This document shows, in pieces, positions 36,237-43,889 of a DNA stretch of 64,000 nt. Source of the stretch: Scybalomonas sp905214925 (GTDB lineage: Bacteria; Bacillota; Clostridia; Lachnospirales; Lachnospiraceae). The translations under genes and the position numbers were made by a program. Under the pieces are notes generated by a model. That model had not been told where the DNA came from. It worked only from the letters and a program-made list of their open reading frames with translations, and did no database searches. Location of the stretch: assembly GCA_905214925.1 (NCBI GenBank), contig CAJMOB010000013.1, positions 1 through 64,000 of the forward strand. Reading direction: 5' to 3'. Every line of letters starts with the position of its first letter. The stretch's first letter is position 1.

Positions 36237-36881
36237 ATGAGCATCTATATATTAACAAGTTGGTTTCCAAATGGTTTCAATAATGAAATAGCACAATTAA
36301 TGAAAAAGTTTATAAAAAGAAGAACAAAATTTGCTTTCATTGCATCAGAGTTTGAGAAAAATCATGAAAAGACAGATCAGTATTTTGAAGAAGTTTTAGG
36401 ATTGTTCCAAAATATAGGGATTGATTTTGAAAAATCATATGTGGTAGATGGAAGAATGGAAAAAGAAGTGGCAAAAGATATTGTGAGATCGGCAGATGTA
36501 GTCTGGTTAGCAGGCGGAGATACACCAACAGAATATCAATACTTATTAAAATACGAGTTGATAGATATTTTGAGAGAACATTCAGGAGTGATTATTGGAA
36601 TGAGTGCAGGAAGTATTAATTTAACAAAAATGGCGATCTGTACGTTGGCCTGTGGGCATGACAAACAGGAAATGTATGAAGGGATTGGCTGTGTAGGGTT
36701 TTCTGTTGAACCTCATTTTAATGTTAATAAAGTTTCAAAAGAATTATTGGAGCTGTCAAAACAATATATTATTTATGGATTGTGTGATGAAAGTCTGATT
36801 TTGTGTGAAGGGAAAACGATAATATTTCTAGGAGAAGTTTATCAGATTATAGATGGGACTGTAAAACAGATTTCAGTATAG
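36237..36881 (+). CDS. S51-family peptidase (dipeptidase E-like)
   Basis: The 214-residue protein matches serine peptidase family S51: the nucleophile motif GMSAGS (Ser123), upstream WLAGGDTPTEYQYL and downstream VEPHFN. Family members cleave Asp-X dipeptides or cyanophycin-type bonds; the exact substrate is unknown. AGGAGAGAAGG precedes the ATG. Two decayed partial copies of this gene lie at 37641-37782 and 39938-39983, so the locus has been duplicated and eroded. Confidence 0.88.
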   Translation: MSIYILTSWFPNGFNNEIAQLMKKFIKRRTKFAFIASEFEKNHEKTDQYFEEVLGLFQNIGIDFEKSYVVDGRMEKEVAKDIVRSADVVWLAGGDTPTEYQYLLKYELIDILREHSGVIIGMSAGSINLTKMAICTLACGHDKQEMYEGIGCVGFSVEPHFNVNKVSKELLELSKQYIIYGLCDESLILCEGKTIIFLGEVYQIIDGTVKQISV

Positions 36882-36937
36882 AGCAGATATTAAATACAGA
36901 ACTGAAGTTAGCGGTCAATTCATTTCTGCTCAGTTTT
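36881..36937 (+). terminator. Probable terminator after the S51 gene
   Basis: GAGCAGA (36881-36887) pairs with TCTGCTC (36925-36931) across a 37-nt loop, followed by a T5 tract. It overlaps the stop codon. Confidence 0.55.
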
Positions 36938-37207
36938 TCTTGATATGTGAAGAATGGAAGAAATTCTTTTTAATAGATGATATTAAATTCTATTGTTAAA
37001 TTGTAAGGAAGGAAAATAAGTGTTTTCACAGATTATCAAAATATAATTAGATTAAGAGATATTCCAAGAAAAGAGCCTATTGAAGAGTAATATTTCAATA
37101 GGTTGATTCTTTTGTATACAAGTATTGGGGTAAAAAGAAGGGGATATGGATAAGGAAAATCAAAATCATAGAATAGATCTAATGAAATTAGAATTTGGAG
37201 GGTACAT
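36938..37207. other. Intergenic region with hairpin and possible gene fragment
   Basis: A short open stretch at about 37023-37090 (FTDYQNIIRLRDIPRKEP) has no start and may be the tail of a lost gene. CCTATTGAA (37076-37084) pairs with TTCAATAGG (37094-37102); the right arm and its left flank recur at about 30471-30487. Confidence 0.45.
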
Positions 37208-37630
37208 ATGAAAACAGAATATAAATATAATCCACCTATTCCATATGGCTTGCACGATATGCGAGTTAAGAAAATTACACTTCAAAAAAAAGCGATTAAG
37301 TTTGAATTTGAATCTGGCTATGTAAAACTTGAACAACCATATAACCAAGTGGATGGGAATATTACTATTGAAGGTGTAGATTTTGATTTTACGAGTGTTC
37401 TTCTACAGAGTAAATGGGGGGAATATGGAAATTTTCAAGGAGAAAAATTAGAACTTTCAGAGTTTCTAAGAAAATATGATTACCACAGTTTTGAAATTGT
37501 AGATGAGTTATATGGATATAATCAGGTTCTTTATTCAGGATATCTATTAATTGAAGGGATAGAGGATTTTATAGAGATGAATCTATCTATTTATTTTACT
37601 GGCAATATTATTTATGAAACAGTCGAGTAG
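37208..37630 (+). CDS. Conserved hypothetical soluble protein
   Basis: The 140-residue protein begins with KYNPPIPYGLHDMRV, has a Tyr/Glu-rich beta pattern with no membrane helix, and ends YFTGNIIYETVE. The style resembles small immunity-type or housekeeping proteins of accessory regions, but no family is recognised. GGAGGG precedes the ATG, after a leader like that of the nearby module-carrying genes. Confidence 0.6.
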   Translation: MKTEYKYNPPIPYGLHDMRVKKITLQKKAIKFEFESGYVKLEQPYNQVDGNITIEGVDFDFTSVLLQSKWGEYGNFQGEKLELSEFLRKYDYHSFEIVDELYGYNQVLYSGYLLIEGIEDFIEMNLSIYFTGNIIYETVE

Positions 37631-37640
37631 AGTGGTACAA

Positions 37641-37782
37641 GATGTTGTGAGATAGGCAGATAGGAACTGCTTATTAGGCGGAGACACACCAATAAAATAT
37701 CGATACTTGTTACAATACGAATTAGTAGGTATTTTGAGAGAACATGTAAGAGTGATTAGTGGTTTAAGAACAATTAGTTATA
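37641..37782 (+). pseudogene. Decayed internal fragment of an S51 peptidase gene
   Basis: About 140 nt align with 36478-36620 of the intact S51 gene at high identity (shared GGCGGAGA-ACACCAA, ATTTTGAGAGAACAT, AGTGATTA). The reading frame is broken and the serine codon region is altered. The rest of 37631-38002 holds no gene. Confidence 0.75.
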
Positions 37783-38002
37783 TATAAGCTTTCTCTTCGA
37801 TTGAAATATAGAATGGCATCGATGAGAGTAGTTATTTTAAGAGCGCCAGAAATTATTTATGTCCTCGAGTTCTCTAATAGAGTTTACATAGATATTAAAC
37901 AGGAAAGGAGATGGTCGTAAATGAAGAATAAAAAATTCTGTTGTTTAGTAAATAAATGGAGGGGAATAACATCATAACCTTCCCGAAAATTAAGGAGGAA
38001 CA

Positions 38003-38878
38003 ATGATAATTAACAAACTTGATTCTATTGAATTTAGACTGAAAGAATTGCATGATTTTACTTGGTTAAAGAAATACGGAACAGCTTTTTGGGTCGTTGA
38101 TGAAACAGGCTCAGGATGTATTTGTATTGGCATGAAGAATGGGGACAAAAAATATTTCTGTAAAATTGCAGGTGTAAATACAATCGAAGCGGAAGTTTCC
38201 CCACAGGAATCTATTGATATACTAAAAGAAGCTGTTCACCTATATTATGATTTAAGACACCCAAATTTAGTTAAAATTATTGAGGAATACGAATACAAGA
38301 AGTTCTATATTGTAGTTTTTGAGTGGATGGATGGTGAATGTCTCTTTGATCACTGGAATTTTGAAAAATATCAAAGGGATACTACTATGAAAAGTCCGAA
38401 AGAAAAATTCAAAGAATTACCTGTTAGTAAAAAGTTGAGAGCAATAGAGGTTTTATTTTCTTTTTTACAAAATGTGAATGAAGAAGGATATGTGGCTGTC
38501 GATTTTTATGATGGAAGCATTATGTATGATTTTTCAACAGATAAAACAATTATTTGTGATATTGATTTTTTCAAAAAAGCTCCTGTCATTAACGATAAAG
38601 GTACTGAATGGTTTGGAACAAAGAGATTAAAAGCTCCCGAAGAATATACAAAAGGCAGTGCTATTGATGAGCAGACGAATATTTTTACCCTTGGAGCATT
38701 GATTTTTGAGTTTTTTGGTAGCTTTTCTTATGAAGAAATCAATCAAAGATATTGCAACAACCAATTTATCCCATGCTCACTTTCTAATTGGCAACTAAAT
38801 GAGGAAAGTTATCGAGTTGCAACGAAAGCTGTTAGCCTCAATAAGAATGAGCGTTATTTGACATTTACTGAGTTTTAA
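38003..38878 (+). CDS. Protein-kinase-like protein, possibly 13 codons short
   Basis: The 291-residue protein has a kinase fold: a lysine in YFCKIAG, the hinge YIVVFEWMDGE, a catalytic-loop equivalent VAVDFYDGSIMYDF, DID in place of DFG in CDIDFF, and KAPEEY for the APE motif. The Gly loop is poor. The TAA at 38876 follows LTFTEF, and the same frame continues KDWREANRSIIY to a TAA at 38915, which looks like the natural kinase end; a Tyr to TAA change is likely. Target unknown; it sits in the decayed accessory region. Confidence 0.75.
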   Translation: MIINKLDSIEFRLKELHDFTWLKKYGTAFWVVDETGSGCICIGMKNGDKKYFCKIAGVNTIEAEVSPQESIDILKEAVHLYYDLRHPNLVKIIEEYEYKKFYIVVFEWMDGECLFDHWNFEKYQRDTTMKSPKEKFKELPVSKKLRAIEVLFSFLQNVNEEGYVAVDFYDGSIMYDFSTDKTIICDIDFFKKAPVINDKGTEWFGTKRLKAPEEYTKGSAIDEQTNIFTLGALIFEFFGSFSYEEINQRYCNNQFIPCSLSNWQLNEESYRVATKAVSLNKNERYLTFTEF

Positions 38879-39178
38879 AAAGACTGGAGAGAAGCGAATC
38901 GTTCCATAATTTATTAATTTAACCATTATAAATCTGCTATCAAATTATTTTTGGGAAAGAGGTATAGCAATTCCAGTTCTATTGAAAGTAGATGCTTTGC
39001 TGGAAGAGAAGGTATGTGTATGATACCATAAAGCCTTTTTCTACTTACTTATGGTATGCTTCTTTATAATTAGAATAAATACAAAAAAAGATGACAGAAG
39101 ATAATTATATGGATAGATTCTAAAATGCTTTGATACAATGGAATCGGTATATAAATTAAAATTTATGGAGGAGTTCAT

Positions 39179-39850
39179 ATGGGGAATATTAGAGTAGAGA
39201 GAAAAAATCCGACTGCTTATGATAATGGTTTTTCATATACAGTTTATAAAGAAACAGTCAATAAATACTTAAAAACGGATCCTAGAGAGCTTAACTTTCA
39301 AAATAGAGTAATCCTTTGTATGTTGGAAAAATTGCTTATAAATACTGATATTGAAATTGTTGATACATCTACATTATATGATCGTGGGAAAAGGAATTCT
39401 AAAACACTCAATACTACTCAATTCAAAAAAACAGGATATGCACCACCCGATTTATTGTTAGCTAGGAACTGGAACATTGATAATGTGAATAATAAGGTTG
39501 ATTATCTTGCTGCAATTGAAATCAAATCACCTAATTCAAAAGAAGCAATATGTGGGAAACAATTTGAAAAGTATACTGAACATGTAAAGAAAGAAACAAG
39601 AGCCCATTTATCGGCTAATCAAAAAGTAATTTTAACAGATTGTTATAGGTGGCAATTTTTTGAGAAGAAAGAAGGGTTTGTGGATACTACACCAATAGAT
39701 TTGGTTGACAAAAATAAACAGTGGAAAGAAGATATTATTATATCCAATAATATTGATAATAGTTTACTTGAAGCAGAACCTAAAGAATGGAAGCAACTGC
39801 AAAATAGAATATTATCATTTCTTGGTATACAAGGGAATTGTAATGTTTAA
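39179..39850 (+). CDS. RecB/HsdR-type PD-(D/E)XK nuclease-like protein
   Basis: The 223-residue soluble protein carries the metal-nuclease pattern PDLLL (Asp91), AAIEIKS (Glu114-x-Lys116) and a following Q-x3-Y (Gln128...Tyr132), the set seen in the nuclease domain of type I restriction HsdR and RecB. A helical N-terminus precedes it. No helicase, methylase or specificity subunit is adjacent. It could be a stand-alone defence nuclease or a type I R-subunit N-terminal relative. GGAGGAG precedes the ATG at 39179, and its leader shares the recurrent module. No sequence search was possible. Confidence 0.65.
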   Translation: MGNIRVERKNPTAYDNGFSYTVYKETVNKYLKTDPRELNFQNRVILCMLEKLLINTDIEIVDTSTLYDRGKRNSKTLNTTQFKKTGYAPPDLLLARNWNIDNVNNKVDYLAAIEIKSPNSKEAICGKQFEKYTEHVKKETRAHLSANQKVILTDCYRWQFFEKKEGFVDTTPIDLVDKNKQWKEDIIISNNIDNSLLEAEPKEWKQLQNRILSFLGIQGNCNV

Positions 39851-39937
39851 ACAGCAGCCTATTTAATAATAGTTACAAGATTTTTCCTATGGATATTATT
39901 AGATAAATATAGATGAAAGTTTTCTTTTTGCGGAATG

Positions 39938-39983
39938 AAATGGTTTCAATAATGAAAAAGTTTATAAAAAGAAGAACAAAATT
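39938..39983 (+). pseudogene. N-terminal fragment of an S51 peptidase gene
   Basis: About 45 nt repeat the 5' part of the intact gene at about 36271-36335, with an internal deletion of about 16 nt. It is a second relic of the same gene family. Confidence 0.65.
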
Positions 39984-40149
39984 GATTTATACTGTATTTG
40001 ATTTTGGCTAAATGAATTGCAGAAACTAGAAACACGAAAAAGTGATCAGTTTCTGCATTAATTTCCTCATTCCCACCCTCGCAGATATAGCTAATGTCTG
40101 GTAATAACAATTATTTATAACAATACGCATGTACGCAGTTGGAGCATAA

Positions 40150-40199
40150 CAATTCTCGAGGAATCGAACCTCACACCCGCTCTTAGGTGTAATCCAGAT
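40150..40199 (-). other. tRNA-like 3' remnant (T-arm)
   Basis: The minus strand reads a T-arm, TGAGG-TTCGATT-CCTCG, preceded by a hairpin ACACC...GGTGT. The core GGTTCGATTCC is identical to that in tRNA-Arg nearby. No D-arm or matching acceptor strand is found, so it is a fragment at best. Confidence 0.4.
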
Positions 40200-40255
40200 A
40201 TGAACTTGCGTTATAGTTGTGTGACATTCACTCTATTTCTGCTACCAGCTAATCA

Positions 40256-40711
40256 TTATTCTATTAAATTCGTCTTCCAGTTGCATTCTTGTAATTTGTT
40301 ATCCAGTAGACGTAATTCTTTTGACAGTTTATCAATCTCTGTTTGCCAGTCAACAATAGAAATAGTAGATTTTATTTTGATTTCCGTATTTCTTGCTCGA
40401 TGAGCTGCCTGACTTCCTGTATAAACGATGTCCTTGTAGGTATGAATTTTTAATGATAGGGCATCTTTTTTGGCTATAAGTTCTGTTAAAGTTTGACCAT
40501 CAACTTTCGTTTCACAATTTGTTTGATTAATATGGGAGATGAGATATGCTAAACGCTCGAGTGAAGAATCTAATTCTAGTTTTAATTTTTCAGGGTTCTC
40601 TGCGGGTTTTTCGCCTTCTTGTACCAATACGTTATTATTAAGTCGATACTTCAATTGTTCGATATTTCGATTAATATCGGCTCTTTCTTGTAGTGCCTCT
40701 GCAAGTTTCAT
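40256..40711 (-). CDS. DIP1984-family protein
   Basis: The 151-residue helical protein matches the DIP1984 (septicolysin-like) family throughout: MKLAEALQERADINRNIEQL, VQEGEKPAENP, HINQTNCETKVDG, then DKLSKELRLLDNKLQECNW. It is a soluble coiled-coil-type protein of unknown role, common in small accessory islands. GGAGG lies 8 nt before the ATG at 40711; a longer frame starts inside that site. Confidence 0.88.
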   Translation of the reverse strand: MKLAEALQERADINRNIEQLKYRLNNNVLVQEGEKPAENPEKLKLELDSSLERLAYLISHINQTNCETKVDGQTLTELIAKKDALSLKIHTYKDIVYTGSQAAHRARNTEIKIKSTISIVDWQTEIDKLSKELRLLDNKLQECNWKTNLIE

Positions 40712-40841
40712 GGCATAATCCTCCAATCTATTCACTTATTTCCATATTCTGATTTATTTTTAGTGTTTCCATAGACAATTTTAATGTATCAATTTTTGTG
40801 ATGTTTATAGGTATATTTGAAATTCTTTTAAAAATCTGCAA

Positions 40842-41384
40842 TTATTTTTTCAATTTACCATAGCAAAAATATAGATATTCTTTTATAGATATTTCGCTGT
40901 CATGTAAAATTCCTATAATAGCAAATAATATTTCAGCGATAGTAAGATAGCAGTCCTTTAAGTCGCAAATAAAAAAATTATGTATCTGTAAAAAATCCAA
41001 ACTTCCTCCCCAAAATGCTTTATCTATCAAACTACATATTGCCCCAGCAAGCCCGCAATTCATGATTATTTTTACGGAATGGCTCGTTTGTTCCTTTTTG
41101 CTCTTATAAAAAGAATATCCAGATATCATAATGAAAATGAGAAAAATATTCAATGATATAAGTACCCATAAATTAGATAGGATATTAGAAAAATTTTCTA
41201 AATAAGAAAGATTTGTATTTTGAACAGGATTAAATCTTAAAAGTTTCTCAATGATATCAAATTCAAAATCCATGAAAAATGCCCTTATAACAATCTTGAT
41301 AATTTGGTCAAAAAATATGAAAGCTATAATTGGAAAAACAAAGGATTTTATTTGTCTAATAGTAACACCTCCTCGTAAAATCAA
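40842..41384 (-). CDS. Divergent signal peptidase II (LspA)-like protein
   Basis: The 180-residue (or 172) membrane protein has four helices, the N-terminal FFDQIIKIVI motif of LspA, NCGLAGAICSLIDKAFWGGSLDF with the first catalytic-type Asp and CDLKDCYLTIAE with the second. LspA removes signal peptides from prolipoproteins. Spacing fits but many signature residues differ. Start is odd: the ribosome site GGAGGTG lies inside the frame after the TTG at 41384, so the real start may be a rare ATT at 41360. The gene has no rluD neighbour, so it looks like an accessory copy. Confidence 0.7.
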   Translation of the reverse strand: MILRGGVTIRQIKSFVFPIIAFIFFDQIIKIVIRAFFMDFEFDIIEKLLRFNPVQNTNLSYLENFSNILSNLWVLISLNIFLIFIMISGYSFYKSKKEQTSHSVKIIMNCGLAGAICSLIDKAFWGGSLDFLQIHNFFICDLKDCYLTIAEILFAIIGILHDSEISIKEYLYFCYGKLKK

Positions 41385-41505
41385 TTCATTTTTTTCTATT
41401 ATAACATTAATTATGATATATTCATATATAATTTTAGTAATTAAGATGGAAATAGTATATTTGTAAATAATATAATAAGTATAAGCGCATAAAATAAAGA
41501 TAACA

Positions 41506-41570
41506 AGAGTATTGTATTGATAAATAAATAGTAATTTGGTAGAATTTAGTTAATCTATAAATTAAACGTT
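41506..41570 (+). promoter_or_regulatory. Repeated promoter/leader module, copy 2
   Basis: AGAGTATTGTATTGATA... repeats the start of 35213-35289. TTGATA (41517-41522) and TAGAAT (41540-41545) are 17 nt apart. A pseudogene follows. Confidence 0.55.
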
Positions 41571-41636
41571 ATAATAATAAAGAGAAATATAGAACACATA
41601 TAATTAGTAATTAGATAGAAGTGGGGGTGAATAGTT

Positions 41637-41832
41637 ATGATGTATCCATATATGACTTTAGCAGACGAGACAGAAATTTTACATTCACAAATAATAGAAG
41701 AGGATGGAAAATAGAAAGTGATTGTACATTTTGAACGTCCAACAGAACAAGGTTTTGATCCTGCACCATGTGAGTTACCAGAATATAAATGGATTTTTGA
41801 GGAAAAAAAATCAATGTTTATGCAGAGTAACA
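41637..41832 (+). pseudogene. Small conserved protein broken by TAG and truncated
   Basis: The frame starts MMYPYMTLADETEILHS, meets TAG at 41712-41714, and continues KVIVHFERPTEQGF and CELPEYKW before losing similarity. I recognise the pattern as a small protein family of Firmicute accessory regions (about 90 residues) of unknown function. The two lesions imply inactivation. Confidence 0.6.
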
Positions 41833-41868
41833 AAAATATAATTAAATTAAAATTTAGGAGGAGTACTT

Positions 41869-42030
41869 ATGAAGCGTTTTAAGAAAGTTTATCAGCAAGG
41901 CACTATTGATATATTTGAAATTTGGGTTGATACAGAAACAGGTGTGAATTATGTGTTTCATAGAAGCGGATATGCAGCAGGTTTTACGCCATTACTTGAC
42001 AAAGAGGGAAAACCAATAGTAACACCATAA
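41869..42030 (+). CDS. DUF6440-like small protein
   Basis: A 53-residue gene begins 5 nt after AGGAGGAG (41856-41863). The product MKRFKKVYQQGTIDIFEIWV contains VDTETGVNYVFHRSGYAAG and ends LLDKEGKPIVTP, the pattern of DUF6440 proteins, which are small beta proteins of unknown role. The leader just upstream resembles the recurrent module. Confidence 0.7.
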   Translation: MKRFKKVYQQGTIDIFEIWVDTETGVNYVFHRSGYAAGFTPLLDKEGKPIVTP

Positions 42031-42059
42031 CTTTTCGTTTACTTCTAACAGTAAAACAA

Positions 42060-42103
42060 CTCCCTCTTCTATATCATTTTATACTTCGGAAGAGAGAGGT
42101 TTT
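42060..42103 (+). terminator. Intrinsic terminator, sequence-related to 35695-35745
   Basis: CTCCCTCTTC (42060-42069) pairs with GAAGAGAGAG (42089-42098) with one mismatch, followed by TTTTCT. The loop contains CATTTTATACTTC, as in the 35.7-kb hairpin. Confidence 0.75.
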
Positions 42104-42128
42104 CTGTTATTCTACTAACCATTCGCAT

Positions 42129-42554
42129 TCACTTATGGTATGGTTCTTTCCTCATAATCCGATAAGCCCGATAAATTTGTTCCGATAAAACAGCTGCCGT
42201 TAAAGAAGGGGATAGATTCAACGAAGAAATCGATATGGTCTCAATTTGGTTATCTTCCATGACAGACCCTAAAAAATCTTCTGAAAACCCAATGAGGAAT
42301 AAAAGATCGCTTTTTCCTGTCAATCCTAATGTTTCTATTTTTTTTGCAAGCTGTTCCGAAGAGAGCGTTTCTTTTGATGGCAGAATAGAAAAAGCAGTCG
42401 TAGAGGGTGTGAGATGCTTTAAGGCATCTTTTTCTTTTTTACAACAGAAAAAATGAAATTTGCAATAGCGGGAGAGGCGTTTTCCGTATTCTTTTACTGC
42501 ACCATTACTAGCAGGTGTTATTTTTGAGCTGTTTACAATGATTTTAATGTTCAT
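42129..42554 (-). CDS. RlmH-like SPOUT paralogue with altered SAM motif
   Basis: The 141-residue protein aligns with RlmH at both ends: KRLSRYCKFHF near the start and EQIYRAYRIMRKEPYHK at the end, the conserved tail. In the middle, where RlmH has FVIGGSLGL and the MTFPHQLMR block, it reads LFLIGFSEDFLG and SSLNLSPSLTAAVL. It therefore lacks the glycine-rich SAM loop. It may be a non-catalytic subunit or a diverged enzyme. The canonical-type gene at 10511 has the SAM loop but no tail, so the pair look complementary. Confidence 0.75.
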   Translation of the reverse strand: MNIKIIVNSSKITPASNGAVKEYGKRLSRYCKFHFFCCKKEKDALKHLTPSTTAFSILPSKETLSSEQLAKKIETLGLTGKSDLLFLIGFSEDFLGSVMEDNQIETISISSLNLSPSLTAAVLSEQIYRAYRIMRKEPYHK

Positions 42555-42640
42555 AAAAATCTCCTAATTATAATTTTTCCAATATGGATAGCAGTGTATT
42601 CTCTACAAAATATCGACAAAAAATAAATCAGATAAGTCAG

Positions 42641-42676
42641 CTATTTGTGAAGAGATTATAACTACTTCACAAATAG
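42641..42676. repeat. Perfect 12-bp inverted repeat
   Basis: CTATTTGTGAAG (42641-42652) pairs with CTTCACAAATAG (42665-42676). It lies just beyond the tRNA terminator and has no T-run on the plus strand. Confidence 0.6.
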
Positions 42677-42709
42677 AAAAAGCCGTTTGCACTAAGCTTA
42701 GCAAACGGC
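42677..42709 (-). terminator. Terminator of tRNA-Arg
   Basis: On the minus strand GCCGTTTGC pairs with GCAAACGGC (42701-42709 with 42682-42690) and is followed by T5. It starts 6 nt after the tRNA end. Confidence 0.88.
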
Positions 42710-42715
42710 GATAAA

Positions 42716-42787
42716 TGCACCAGAAGGGAATCGAACCCCCGCACCTGGCTCCGGAGGCCAGTGCTCTATCCACTGAGCTACTGATGC
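42716..42787 (-). tRNA. tRNA-Arg (anticodon CCG)
   Basis: The 72-nt sequence folds as a full cloverleaf: acceptor GCATCAG with CTGGTGC (one T-G pair), D-arm AGCTCAGTGGATAGAGC, anticodon arm CTGGC-CTCCGGA-GCCAG and T-arm with GGTTCGATTCC. The anticodon CCG reads CGG. The CCA end is not encoded. A terminator follows on the minus strand. Confidence 0.96.
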
Positions 42788-42908
42788 GCACGAAATATAG
42801 TATACACTATTTTAAGAATAATTTCAAACATTTATTGAAAAAAAATATACACTTTGTTAAAATGAATAAATAGAAACAGATGAGAAGGAAGATGGAGGGT
42901 GTAAAAAG

Positions 42909-43610
42909 ATGAGGAAGAGGGAATATTTGCCTTTAATCATTTGTTGGGGCTTTTATTTTTTACTATGCATTGCATTCATCAACTATGTAGGCGACAATTA
43001 CAATAGGAAAAAGAGTGTTTTAGCAGAGCGGAAACAGCAGATAGGGGTGGAATTGGAAACAGACACGTTATCTCCAGAAGAATTGGAAGAGAATTTTTCA
43101 GAAGCAGCAACAGAAGAGGAAGATACTTCATTGGCAGAAGTAGATAATGAAGAAATTAATCAGCTGATTCAAACAGTATTACAAGCGATGGCAGATGGAG
43201 ATGCAAAGACATTGCGGTTACTAGATGCTTATCCAAAGACTTATGATGATGAAGAGAGTCTAAAGCGTGGAGCGGAAATGGTAGAAGAATATAAAAATGT
43301 AAAAAATTATTTTAAAAAAGGATTATTTACGGATACCTATTTTATATTTACAACGGCGGATATGAAGATCAAAGGCTGTGAAACTTTAGCTCCTAGTATG
43401 CTGGAGTTTTATGTAGTGAAAAAGGAAGATGGTCAATATATCATTGATACAACGCCAACGGATGATATGGAGGTAGCAGTTTCTAATTATATGGTAAAAA
43501 CACAAAATGAAAGCGATGTGTTACAGTTAGTAGAAACAGTCAATCGCTCCTTTGCTATTGCTTGCCAAAATGATAAAAATTTAAAAAAGATTGTAACGGG
43601 TCAATCGTAA
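42909..43610 (+). CDS. Membrane-anchored protein, conserved hypothetical
   Basis: The 233-residue protein has an N-terminal anchor helix (residues 7-26), an acidic linker (about 45-75, EEL and EEED-rich) and a soluble domain of about 150 residues outside the membrane, perhaps NTF2-like by its helix-sheet pattern (LIQTVLQAMADGDAKTLRLL). No catalytic motif is seen. GGAGGGTG precedes the ATG, and a terminator follows. Confidence 0.7.
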   Translation: MRKREYLPLIICWGFYFLLCIAFINYVGDNYNRKKSVLAERKQQIGVELETDTLSPEELEENFSEAATEEEDTSLAEVDNEEINQLIQTVLQAMADGDAKTLRLLDAYPKTYDDEESLKRGAEMVEEYKNVKNYFKKGLFTDTYFIFTTADMKIKGCETLAPSMLEFYVVKKEDGQYIIDTTPTDDMEVAVSNYMVKTQNESDVLQLVETVNRSFAIACQNDKNLKKIVTGQS

Positions 43611-43632
43611 TTTTTGATACATAAATGGAATG

Positions 43633-43680
43633 AAATCCATGGTGTTTTGAATAAATTGCAAAATGCCATGGATTTTTTAG
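43633..43680 (+). terminator. Intrinsic terminator
   Basis: AAATCCATGG (43633-43642) pairs perfectly with CCATGGATTT (43666-43675), with an inner GTTTTG/CAAAAT pairing and a T-run. Confidence 0.85.
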
Positions 43681-43778
43681 TGAATTTTTTGTCCAATTTT
43701 ATTAAAAATAGAAGAAATAAGATGATTTTAATAAGAAATATAAAATGAAAGAATGAAAACGATATCTTTCATTTCTAC

Positions 43779-43807
43779 TTGAAAAAATAGGAAGTGATTG
43801 GTATAAT
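43779..43807 (+). promoter_or_regulatory. Promoter of gdhA
   Basis: TTGAAA (43779-43784) and TATAAT (43802-43807) are 17 nt apart, 82 nt before the gdhA start. Confidence 0.75.
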
Positions 43808-43889
43808 GTGAACAAAAGCAAAGCAAGCATTCAAGACTGATAAAGTTGAGTTTGTAAAAGGGCAGAGCGAGTAAAAGGAGGACTTAACG

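Larger units (their letters stand above)
39851..40255. other. Intergenic region with S51 fragment and tRNA-like remnant
   Basis: These 405 nt hold no gene. They contain an S51 fragment (39938-39983) and a minus-strand tRNA T-arm-like piece (about 40150-40199), consistent with a site of past insertion and deletion. Confidence 0.6.

Noticed and set aside
39040..39062. Minus-strand KEAYHK-stop resembling the RlmH tail
   Set aside because: Only six or seven residues match and the upstream frame shows no RlmH similarity; chance is likely.
34000..42600. Prophage or integrative element
   Set aside because: No integrase, transposase, portal, capsid, relaxase or direct att repeats were found; only decayed and small genes.
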